This document shows positions 44,028-55,568 of a stretch of DNA of 64,000 nucleotides, one piece after another (the first letter of the stretch is position 1; the number at the start of each line of letters is the position of its first letter). The position numbers were made by a program, and so were the translations under genes. The stretch is taken from assembly GCA_949752735.1 (NCBI GenBank), contig OX457053.1, positions 6,545,135 through 6,609,134 of the forward strand, given 5' to 3'. Origin of the DNA: Lumbricus terrestris (taxonomy: Eukaryota; Annelida; Clitellata; Crassiclitellata; Lumbricidae). The notes beneath the pieces were generated by a model that was not told where the DNA came from, made no database searches, and worked only from the letters and a program-made list of their open reading frames with translations.

Positions 44028-44038
44028 GAAGGAGGGGT
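44028..44038 (+). other. Polypurine tract of the Gmr1-like element
   Basis: 'gaaggaggggt' lies four bases upstream of the 3' LTR start (44042), the normal place for plus-strand priming. Confidence 0.7.
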
Positions 44039-44041
44039 ATT

Positions 44042-45144
44042 TGTAGCGTATTAAATCGCTATTATCTATCAAACTAACTTGTCTGATATTATATGTTAAT
44101 TCTAAGTAGGAGTTAAGCTAGATAATTTAGTCGGCGTATCTAGATTAATAATTTGGCGTGTAGTGGATTAGTAACTAGGAGACCACGAATCTTGCGTACA
44201 TGAGCGAGGCAGTCATGGTGACGTCAAGCGGTTACTACGGACGCTTACGTAAGCGAAAACATTTGCATCGACGCGTAACCAATAAAAAGCATCGAAATGA
44301 GCGTAACGGACAGAATTGAATGGAAACAGCCACGTCATTGAAATTCGACATAAACGGTTGATTCCTTGCTTGAACATTGAGAAAGATGGTTGTTCAGTTG
44401 TGGCTGGCAATTCATTTGAAGTTTATTCAATGGTGAGGATGATGATTATGCTCGTATCTGGTCGTAAAACAGTACGAGGCATTCGTGTGAGTGTAGAGGC
44501 GATTTAGAAATTCGAAGTTGCGAACTCTAACGTCCGTGAAGTCTACATTGTGATCGTGACGGTTGGTGAGACGATATTCGTGTGTTGAGAAACGATTTTG
44601 GGCTCGTTGTCTCTGGTTGACATTTCAAGGTCATTTTCAATTGGGAAGGAAATTCTCATTGGTTGGAGTGTGATAATTTGATGCTACGGAAGTATTGAAT
44701 ATTGTCTTGTCTGGTATTCGATCTGGATTCCACAGCTTGACAGTATCTCATTATCCTTCTTCAAATATAGCACGAGGTTGCTTATCTTCATTCAGTGAAT
44801 CTACGGAGAATCAGCAGAACTATCCTTCTTCAAATATAGCACGAGGTTGCTTATCTTCATTCAGTGAATCAACAGAGAATCTACAGAACTATTTCAAGAC
44901 CGTTTACACTACAGAAACGACATGTCATATATCTCAACTGTGGAGCACAGATAAGCTAAAAGATAATTATCATTAGTGATACGCCAAATAAGTAAATAGG
45001 AATATTGCGTAATTGTATTGTGTATTTAATAGTTTCAATTATATCATACATTTATAAAGAATTGGTGTCTCTTTGAACAGATCATTTAAATGCAGTACAT
45101 TTTCAATTACCCGCTAAAATAAGCATAAAAACGGAGACGTTACA
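44042..45144 (+). repeat. 3' LTR of the Gmr1-like element, with a 69-bp tandem duplication
   Basis: 1103 bp, equal to the 5' LTR plus 69. The extra length is a direct repeat at about 44753-44890 (each copy begins 'tatccttcttcaaatatagc'), present once in the 5' LTR at about 31196-31264. Confidence 0.95.
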
Positions 45145-45149
45145 GGGAG

Positions 45150-46509
45150 CTTAGTGAAGGGATGAGTATATAGTGAGCAGATGAATAATTATAGTCCCCG
45201 CCTCTATCTGAGGAAAGTTACGACCTTGCTGGCAGATTGATCATTGAGGTCACAAGAGTCACAACACAAGGGACCAAAAGCTTCCCGCTCATTCAAAGCG
45301 AAGGGCAATTGGTTGGGATTTGGTAACGGAACACACTGTCAAGGGCGTTTCGTTTTCGTTTGAAGTTAAGTTCTGTAGACGGTCAGACTTTTTAAAACTA
45401 AATACCAGTATAGGCTTACAGCGGGTAGGCCTGTCATAGAAATTAAGGTAATTCAATATGGTAGGCCTACTTATATGAGGGTAGAAACATGGATTCATTC
45501 GATCAACAACCAGTGACGACCGTTAATCAGGTCTCTGTAGGCCTATAGACTATAGACCTAAAGAGTGTAATGCACATATTGTACATGTATATCGTACTTA
45601 AGAAACAATTTCAGACAGCAGAAGCGGATACGTGAAGTGCTAAATCAGTTTGGATATAAGAACCCACTGAACCCAGACGATTGCAATTGTTATTTCAACA
45701 GTAAGGTCAGATTACAGTCACATAAAATTTGACTATCATAACAGTTTTTACAATGAATGTCTATGATTTTTCGCATGCTGGGTTCCGTGACAGCTGATCT
45801 ACAGGGAGCCAGAGCAGAAGAAGCGAGCGACGAAGGCGGAGTGATCGGTTGCTTTCGACAACCTATATAGCCCCTGTGAGGCTGTGACAATTTATAAAAG
45901 TCTGCGCCCCCCTAGAAAAATTCCTGCGGACGCCCATGGTGCCAGCGCGTTATCCTTTGCGCTACCGGCTGCCCCATCCCACTTAAAAAAGTAAATGTTG
46001 TGACGAATTACTACACAGAATGCTTATGTTAATTAACAGGCAGAACGACAGACCCAAGACTAGTTTGCTTAATTTTACGATTATCATCGCTGATAAAAAA
46101 AATCTGTGCTACCTAATCGTGTATCGTATCGATTATTGTGACGAGTATTGGTAACCGGTTTCCAAACCTTACATAGTGTGGAATCCGCATGCGATACATA
46201 GTTCGAAAATTAGCTGAAGAAATCAAAACTTCCGTTCTAAAGTGCTACTACTCCACAAAGATTTGATATTTTTCAAGGGAGCTTGACCACTGACTACTTT
46301 TTGCGTTTGAATTAGCTGTTATGTATTTACTTGCTCTCTTGTTGATGTACTTGGAAGTTCAAGTTGGCTTGTAGCTGCACGATTTTCAAGTGTTTAGCAG
46401 AGACATTTTAATTTGGAGCAGTGGATGTGTGTTCTTGCATCCTTGCTCTCAATTTTATGGTATTTGGGACATAATGAGCTATATAATAATCATCTGAGCT
46501 ATAAAATTG
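45150..46509. other. Right part of the hAT and SINE, then upstream region of the Kelch gene
   Basis: 45150-45938 is the right part of the nonautonomous hAT, without coding content. 45939-45990 completes the split SINE head. From about 45991 to 46509 no feature can be supported. The untranslated first exon(s) and promoter of the Kelch gene should lie somewhere here or farther upstream but were not identified. Confidence 0.5.
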
Positions 46510-46635
46510 CTGCTTCATGCATGTCAGTGCTTGCCACTGGTTTGCCCTCTGCCAGTGCCACTCCCAAGCCTGGAAAAAGGAGGAGGGCGACACTAATCAT
46601 CTTTGATATGGCAGTGTCGTTAAACATGTAACAAA
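46510..46635 (+). repeat. SINE-like interspersed repeat
   Basis: 'ttgccctctgccagtgccac', then 'aaggaggagggcgacac' and 'gatatggcagtgtcgttaaa' ending 'catgtaacaaa'. An inverted copy is at 52375-52490, and diverged ones lie near 8750-8805 and 53255-53335. It probably represents one SINE family core and tail. Confidence 0.55.
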
Positions 46636-46895
46636 AGCATGTCAGTGCCAGATCCATGTTGTTATTCTGTAGACTGCAAGTCATATGGAGGACAGAGACC
46701 ACCTGACAATTCTTGAATTTCATGATCTAGAGTTTGAGTAATAGCAGTGAAAAGCTTACTTATCACAAAATTTGGTTGCTTAGTGACAGAAATGATTTGT
46801 GCTGAGCTTTTGCTAGATAACTGTTGCTTTCTCATGGATCACATATTATATATGTATAACTGAAAATTCTTAGGAACTGACTTTGTTTTAACAGA

Positions 46896-49800
46896 ATGGA
46901 TGAGTCTGATGTTTCTCAGCATGCTGCGTCATCATCAGTGAGCTCTCCAACGACAGATCGTTCTCTATTTAGACATCCAAATCATACGGAGAAGGCTTTC
47001 GAAACGCTGAATGCCTTACGCAAGTATGTATAAATCTGTCTTCTTAAGACTTCACTCCTCTTTCTAATTTCTTGATAATTAAAATCCGCAGTACTACTCA
47101 GGAATGAGTCAGGATTTGTGATTGTGTATGAATGGTTCGTTTATTAGAACATACTGATAAATTACGTCAAGTAGCGTAATAGGTAATCCAGTTGTTTTGT
47201 CATTTTGCTGTCGGTTTTATGCAGTCATTTCAGTGCAAGCTGGGTCTGTCTGCCTGGTTCTATAGTATCGCTTTGACACGGGAAGTGGGGCTCTCAAAAT
47301 AGGCCATGAATTAATAGACCTCAGACTGACCTGTGGATTACTGTCTTTTGTTTGGTAAAAATAGAAGATTATTAATTGCTTTTATTTTTTGGCAGTGCCG
47401 ATTTGATTTGAATAATTGCCATTAAATTTTGAATAATTGCCATTAAATTTGAATAATTGCCATTAAATTTGAATAATTGCCATTAAATTTGAATAATTGC
47501 CATTAAATTTGAATAATTGCCATTAAATTTGAATAATTGCCATTAAATTTGAATAATTGCCATTAAATTTGAATAATTATTTAACAGAGAGTTCATTGTC
47601 CTTGTGTTTAGACAGGACCAACTGTGTGACGTGCTGCTCGTGGCCGATGATGTCCAACTGTCTGCTCATCGAGTTGTACTCGCCGCTTGCAGTCACTATT
47701 TCAGCGCAATGTTCACGAGCAAGCTGTCCGAATCGCGAGCCGAGCGCATTCTGTTACAACAGATCGACGGAAAAACGTTGTCGGCGCTTATCGACTTTAT
47801 TTACACATCGGAAATTCGTATAACGGAAGATAATGTTCAGGTTGACTTTCAGACTGTTAATAATAATAATAATAGGTAATCTTTGTTCAATTTCGAACTG
47901 ACAAGCCGCAGTATGATTGCAATTCGTAATATGATTACAGTTCATAATATGATTGCAATTCACAGTATGATTACAATTTGTAATATGATTACAATTCGTA
48001 ATATGATTACAGTTCGTAATATGATTACAGTTCGTAATATGATTACAATTCAAGTTAATACAGGAGTTGAATTTAACTGTCGTGCAAGGCATTCATCACG
48101 TCGTACTGATCATTATGCTAATGCCATCTGCCATTGCAAGACTGAGTGAAACTTTAAGGGTAGGTTAAGTCTTCGAAAGACATGCAGTGTTTTGATTTTT
48201 CAGTATATATTATTGTCTGTATGCCATAAGTCAAGCATGTTCGGATGAATTAATTAGCCGTGTAGAAAGTGCTTTTCGAAGGGTGCTATATAAATGTTGT
48301 GTTGCTTTGCATTGCAAATGTTCTGTTAATTGTAATTGAAAATTTATACCTGTGTGCAACTTTAAGATAGACTCATCACAAAAGTTGCACTCATCACGTT
48401 CTCTTAACTATTTATTCAAAGTCAATAGACATGTCTGATATTACCAGAAGTTTTTCTTCTAGTTGGCTAGTGACCATTAACATCTCCAGGATACTATTCA
48501 AGATTTAGCTGCCACTGATTGTCCAAGCTGCCTGCCATAGACACTTCTCGTTACCAAGCACATTTTCAGTTTATTTAGTATAAATATTGATTTGCACTTT
48601 AAACATCTTCGTATCATAGCAATATAATAATTATTATTGTTTTAGCCATGTTGGAACTATCCAGTAATTTGCTGGTTGTGCGCTTTGTGCTGTATCATTT
48701 GTGAGTGTTGATTACCGGTAGACATTTTCAGTTTCTTTAGTATGAATATTGCTTTGCACTTTAAACATCTTCGTACCATAGCCTATACTGCTTTATGTAG
48801 GCCTAGATGTGCCATCACGAACAAAGGATCGCTCAACTTTAGGCCTATTCATTGTATTTGTATTCATTGTATTATATTGTTTATAATAATAATTATTATT
48901 GTTTTAGATAAATTGGAACTTCCCAGTCATTTGCTGGTTGTGCGCTTTGTGCTATATCATTTGTGAGTGTTGATTAATACCGGTAGAAAGTAAACTAGAT
49001 GAATTGGGTAAAGAAATCATTTTTGAACAACATTCAGATGCTGCTACCTGCCGCCAACATCCTTCAGCTTTCCGAGGTTCGTGATGCGTGCTGCGAGTTC
49101 CTTCAACTCCAGCTTCATCCGTCGAACTGTCTCGGCATCCGTGCGTTCGCCGACCTCCATGCCTGTGCCGACCTCTACAGCTGTGCCCAGATCTACACAG
49201 AAAATCACTTCAGGTAATTCTGGTGAAAATTCACCTTTAGATCTGTGCTGTTTAACGTTAAATCATGTGTTTATTATTCCATGCACTGATGATGAGATAG
49301 GAATGCATCATTGCTGAGCTGTTAAGGTGGCTATAATTATTTCATCGCCTTTGTTAGGCTGTTTGAACGTTTAGTACGGTATACATGTGTTTAGATGCAT
49401 TCGGATATGCCTGCATGCATTCATATTTTTTCTCATAAACAATTCATTCACAATTGTGCAATATGCATGTATACATTGCATTTGCACACATGCATGAATA
49501 CATAAAATATATTACAAATAAAATTTTAAAAAATTATATATATATAATTATATAAATTATAATTATATATTACATATATATATATATAATTATATATACA
49601 ATTATTCATTCCTTCAGTATTTATATAGTACCTCTTCCAGGTAACTACTCAGAGGTGCTCCCGATTCCAGCATGGCCAAAAAGAACACTTCAAGTGCTTA
49701 TAGAATGTGTCAGAGAGTGACCTCATCGTAGGAAACGTGTGCAGCCAGGTCAACCACAAAAGAAGCATGGCTTTGTATGGTGGGTTACTGTGAAAGGCTC

Positions 49801-52800
49801 TATATAGATTTCATTGATTAAAATCTAATAAATGCTATGTTGTTGGGTGAAGACATTTCATTGACTTTACATTTGACAATCAACGTTCTTATTGTTTTTC
49901 TTTCAGTGAAGTCGTGAATCACGACGAATTCGTCAACCTGCAGATCCCTCAAGTCGGCAAATTGATATCAAGCGACAAACTCGTAGTCTCTTCTGAAGAG
50001 CAGGTCAGACGGGAGACAAAGCAATTATTCCAGTTCTATTGTTTCACGCCATTCCACAGCTCTATTGTTTCACGCCATTCCAGCTCTATTGTTGTCAGCC
50101 ATTCCAGCTCTATTGTTTCCAGTCATTCCAGCTCTATTGTTTCCAGTCATTCTAGCTCTATTGTTTCCAACCATTCCGGCTTTATTCTTTCCAGCCATTC
50201 CAGCTTTATCGTTTCCAGCCATTCCAGCTCTGTTTCCAGCCACTCCGGCTTTTTTGTTTCCAGCCATTCCAGCTCTATTGTTGTCAGCCATCCAGCAATA
50301 TTGTTTCCAGCCATTCCAGCTCTAATTGTTTCTGGCTATTCCGGCTCTATTGTTTCCGTGTAGTTTTTTTTAACACAGCATTTTCTTTCAGCTACCATTA
50401 ACTTGGAAGATAAACATCGCCACTAACATCTGAAGTTTTAGGATTCACATTTCTGTTCTGTTTGTCATCGTTTTGATTCTCTGGAGCTTTCTTTCAATCA
50501 TGAGAGATCGTTTCTAGCTGGATAGTGTTATAATATAATGACATGCCGGTTGCTTCCAAGAGCAGACAATCATATATGAGGAAAAATTCATAGTTAGAAT
50601 GCTGTATTCGTACTAATTAATTACAGTAGTTTTGTCTCATGTTCTAACTGATCTCGGATATATCTGTCAATGTTTATATGAATTCATATTGCAGTGCTTG
50701 CTTTTCAGGCGGCTATATGAAAGAATATACTTAGCTAGTTACTTAGTTAGTTACTTGCTTGCTTGCTTACTTACTTACTTCTGTGCTCACTTATAATCGT
50801 GATAATACTCCACCTTTCTGACTCTATTTATTCTGGTAGTGTCAGTCCCTAGTCTGGACGATATAGGAGGGTGACATACAGTATGAGAATTGTAAATAAA
50901 CAACGGGAAGGGGGTCAGACATTGATTTATCGTGGATTTGGGGTGTGCTATGTGAACTTTACTAGGAAAGACTGGGCTGAACCCCACAACCCCCTGGTAA
51001 TTCTCACCCTGGTAGCATCAACAAAGCTGGTAGTCATAGGATATAATTAAAAACACAACAATTATCTTCTCTGGTAGTCTTTCCTCATCTTTCTCTCGTC
51101 TAAAAACTTGCCTGTTTTCTCGGGGATGAACGCACTGGGAGCGCTTCTGAAAGGCTCTTGCTGCGAGAAGCGCTTTATGAATGGTCAAGTACAATACAAT
51201 TGTGATTACTAACTTGTTGTTACGTATTCCTGACGGTGACCAGGTTTTCGAAGCTGTGATAACGTGGACGATGCACGACCTTGAGAATCGGCGCGACCTT
51301 ATATCGCAGCTGATTGAGCACGTCCGTCTGCCACTCCTCTCCCAGGACTACCTGATCCAGCGCGTCGAGGAGGAACCGCTAGTCAAACACAACAGCCGAT
51401 GCAAAGATTTCCTCATCGAAGCAATGAAATATCATCTGCTACGAGCCGAACAGAAACCGCTCTACCTGACGCCCCGTACGAAGCTACGATCTCCCACTGG
51501 CCTACCAAAGGCAGGATTTTGCACTGGCTCATTTTGTATGTGTAGAGTGCTTGTACTCAGAGGCAGGATTTTGCACTAGCTCATTTTGTATGTGTAGAGT
51601 GCTTGTACTCAGAGGCAGGATTTTGCACTAGCTCATTTTGTATGTAAAGAGTACTTGTGCTCAGAGGCAGGATTTTGCACTGGCTCATTTTGTATGTGTA
51701 GAGTACTTGTACTCAGAGGCAGGATTTTGCACTAGCTCATTTTGTATGTAAAGAGTACTTGTACTCAGAGGCAGGATTTTGCACTAGCTCATTTTGTATG
51801 TGTAGAGTACTTGTACTCAGAGGCAGGATTTTGCACTAGCTCATTTTGTATGTGTAGAGTGCTTATACTCAGAGGCAGGATTTTGCACTAGCTCATTTTG
51901 TATGTAAAGAGTACTTGTACTCAGAGGCAGGATTTTGCACTAGCTCATTTTGTATGTGTAGAGTACTTGTACTCAGAGGCAGGATTTTGCACTAGCTCAT
52001 TTTGTATGTAAAGAGTACTTGTACTCAGAGGCAGGATTTTGCACTAGCTCATTTTGTATGTGTAGAGTACTTGTACTCAGAGGCGCTCCCGACTGCAGCG
52101 CAGACACTTGATTGCAATTTTATGCTAAAGCGCATGATCAGTTGCGAGTGAAGGACTTGCTCAAGGTCCCTACGTGGGGTGTTGAGGTGAATTTGAACCT
52201 GGAACCCTTCGTTTCCAAGGCACTGAACATTCCCCTACACCACCATGCCCCATAAGGCAGGTCAGGAGTGTCTGTTTTATGCAATTATTTTCAATTATGA
52301 ATAATAAAGCAAGTTTGCCATAAAATTGTTTTTATGTTCAGTTTGCATCATTGTTGGTCATCGCAGAATAGTCCTTTGTTACATGTTTAACGACACTGCC
52401 ATATCAAAGATTAATAGTGTCGCCCTCTTCCTTTATCCGGGCCTGGGACTGGCACTGGCAGAGAACAACCAGTGGTGGAGATTCGCAGAATAGTCATGTT
52501 CATTCAAGTATTTTTATGGCAGCTCGTCAAGGAAGTTAGTCGTAGGTGCTTTGACGAAAGCATTGCCAAAAAGAAGAGTTTTCAAGTGCTTGTAGAGTGT
52601 GTTAGAGACTGGAGAGTGACCTAGTGAGCATGCCCAAGTTTTGAGTTGGGCAGGTATTATGGAAGTTCAGTAATTTCATTTAAAAAATGACAAAACTTAG
52701 GAGCTTTGCTGTTGTGACTGTTCTCTCTGTATGTGTGCAAACTCAAATAAATTATCCACTGCGAGCGGTTTGCGACGCAAGGACCAAAATTTGCGATTAT

Positions 52801-55502
52801 TTCTATATATTTGTCGATGAAAAGCTGTTTTCCCCTAATTTTTTTTATTTATTTAGCGTTTCATCCAAACAGATGATACAGTAGCATTTTGTCTTTTATG
52901 AATTCATTGGTTTGCATTGGGATTGTATGGAAATTTGATGGGGAAAACCCGGAACCATGTTTCGCTTGTGCTTTTCCAGATGCTTTTGGTGATTGGCGGA
53001 CAAGCGCCGAAGGCAATACGAAGCGTCGAATGCTATGACTTCAAAGACGAGAAGTGGTCGCACGTCGCTGACATGCCTTCAAGACGATGTCGCTGTGGTG
53101 AGGACTCGACTTTTTATACGATGTCATCGTCTTCGTGTAGCTCATATCTGTGGCATGCAGTATTTTTGTAGCACCTTGGATCCTTTCTGAGTTGCTGTCA
53201 ATCATCATCACCACCTCTGTTGTCATCGCTACGGCCATCAGAAATCCGCCGCTACTTGTACTTTGGCGGTGCCAGTCTCAGGCCTGGAGAAAGGAGGAGG
53301 GTGACGCTAGTCGTTCTTGATACGACTCATTGCAACAAGTCATCACCGCTATCATCATCATCATCATCATCACAATCATCTTTATCATCCATTCATGAAT
53401 TAAATTGATAGTTGAGCAGGTAAATAATTGAATGCAGAAATAAATGAATAAATAAATCTAGATAAATAAGTACTTAGACGGATGAATAAGAAAAAACTGT
53501 GATATGATTGTATTGGATCTGACCATTTATAAAGCGCTTCTCGCAGCAAGAGCCTTTCAGAAGCGCTCCCAGTGCATTCAACCCCGAGAAAACAGGCAAG
53601 TTTTAGACGAGAGAAAGACAAGGAAAGACTACCAAAGAGGATGGTAGAGCGAACTGATGGGGGAAGCCGATTCCATAGGGATGGAACATTGCAGGCAAAT
53701 GATCTGGATTGAGCCATGGTGGTCCTGAGTCGGGGGACAAAGAGGTGACTACATGACAAAAATTCTACTTATATATTTTCTAAAAAAGTGATACAGTATT
53801 TACTTGCATTTTGTTTTACTTTTGTAGGTGTTGCTGTCATTGGGGGCCTCGTTTATGCAGTCGGGGGATTCAACGGGTCGCTGAGGGTGCGTACGGTTGA
53901 CGTCTATGAGCCGCTGAAGGACGCGTGGTCTTCGATTGCCAGCATGGAGGCTCGTAGGTCTACGCTCGGGGCGGCTGTGCTCAATGGCTATATCTATGCA
54001 GTCGGCGGCTTTGACGGCTCATCTGGTTCGTGTCAAGTTTCTCTGTTTGCGTTTCGACTGATGCTGTGTTGTAAAGTTTGATTCATTTTCTGTGCATTTG
54101 ATAGCAATTATTTGAGATGTGAATTAATAAAATCGTTTTTTGTTACTTTTTTATTGCGTTACATTTTTTGATCGTCAAAAACCAGTGGGTGGGCTGACTA
54201 ACAGCACTTGAGATAACTTTTGTTCTGTTTAAAATATTTCGATGATTTTGGTTCAGATCACCAGATGTGAATGGTGCATTCTGAAACTGGTTACCGATCA
54301 CTCTTGGTTGGAAAAACTTGCTGTACTATTCACCACTGTTATCCTGCACTCAATACGTTAATTCACTGTTATCTTTGAACTGCGTTGTAAGGTAGACTAG
54401 ATAAGTTCAGTTAATAATAATAATAATAATAATAGGACGATTTATATAGCGCCGTAGTTCAGCCGAGGACGAAGGAAAAGGCGCTGTACAAGAGTTCAAA
54501 AGTTACTAGCAATTATACGACTGTTTAATTAGATAAGTCTTGAGTCTGGATTTGAATGCCTCCAGAGAAGTTGCATTCCGCACATAGTCAGGAAGACTGT
54601 TCCATGCAGTGGGTCCAGACACAGAGAACGAGCTTTCCCCAAATCTCGTGGTTGACCGTGGGACCTGTAGCAGACCCCTCGACGATGATCTTAGCCGACT
54701 ATCTGCTACACGAATGCTGAGCCTCTGTTGAGCCTTTTCATTTCCAGAAAGACTTTCCTAGTTTCCTTTGTGTGAGTTATGGTGTCGTTGTGTTAAAATA
54801 GTTAATTGTATTGAATGTTTCTATTGTCATTCTGATGTTTCTATTGTCATTCTGATGTTTCTATTGTCATTCTGATGTTTCTATTGTCATTTCGATGTTT
54901 CTTTGCCATAAACAGGTCTGAACAGCGCCGAATACTATGACCCGAGAACAAACGAGTGGCACCTTGTATCGAGTATGAGCACCCGACGTAGCAGCGTTGG
55001 TGTTGGGGTCGTTGCAGGTACGACCATCTCATTCTTATCCCACCACTCAATAGATATATATATATATAATATATGTATATATATACATATATATATATAG
55101 TAAGGTAAAGATGTTGCAATGTGATCACTCATTTCTGACATTATTTCATCAACAACATTCTTAAACTCGTGAAGGCATATGGGTATAAAAAGTCTAACAT
55201 ACATGCAATTTCTGTTATGCCATTGATGTTTTCTGGCCTGTTGGGCCTTTGCTACGGACACTACACTATTGGAGAGTAAAGGTTGAAATTTGTCGTTTTT
55301 TCCACTGCGTTTGAGGCAAAATCAAATTGCTAGTTAATTCTAGAATCCTCATTTGACTAGAGAATTTTTAACGTTGAAAGTCAAAATTATAATTGTATGC
55401 TAAAATGCACCATTTAAGATTTAGTTTTTGCATACAATAATGATGCTGAAGATAATGATGCTGAAGATAATCATGATGAAGATAATGATGCTGAAGATAA
55501 TC

Positions 55503-55568
<66 letters not shown>

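Larger units (their letters stand above)
30485..45144 (+). mobile_element. Gmr1-like LTR retrotransposon (Ty3/gypsy proteins, IN before RT)
   Basis: LTRs 30485-31518 and 44042-45144 (TGT...ACA) are flanked by a 5-bp duplication GGGAG (30480-30484 and 45145-45149). A PBS-like sequence follows the 5' LTR and a purine tract (gaaggagggg) precedes the 3' LTR. One long reading frame, interrupted only by a younger element at 35220-42326, encodes Gag, protease, integrase, reverse transcriptase and RNase H in that order. Gypsy-type integrase upstream of RT is the mark of the Gmr1-like group known from deuterostomes. Without the nested element and its 4-bp duplication it is about 7.5 kb. No envelope-like gene is visible. 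Confidence 0.9.
29562..45938. mobile_element. hAT element with 16-bp perfect TIRs, host of the LTR nest
   Basis: The left end CATGGGCGTCCGCAGG (29562-29577) and right end CCTGCGGACGCCCATG (45923-45938) are perfect inverted repeats. The flanks GTGCCAGC at 29554-29561 and 45939-45946 are an exact 8-bp target duplication, as expected for hAT. After subtracting the LTR element and its 5-bp duplication, the hAT is about 1.7 kb. Neither part shows a transposase, so it is nonautonomous. The subterminal 'gcgccccc' runs are also inverted. Confidence 0.9.

Noticed and set aside
45289..45890. Short frames in the right part of the hAT element as a possible transposase remnant
   Set aside because: No hAT dimerisation motif, BED finger or catalytic residues could be recognised; too short to support.
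49914..50363. 149-codon serine-rich frame in a Kelch intron
   Set aside because: The first 30 residues are Kelch exon 4; the rest is the 24-bp minisatellite read through past the donor at 50004.
51510..52081. Regular direct repeats that could suggest a CRISPR array
   Set aside because: The 52-bp units are contiguous with no spacers, lie in a eukaryotic intron and have no cas genes nearby; this is a minisatellite.
54847..55261. Minus-strand frames with 'YIYIYI' runs
   Set aside because: They are produced by the TA-rich palindrome at 55054-55101 and cross Kelch exon 8 in antisense.
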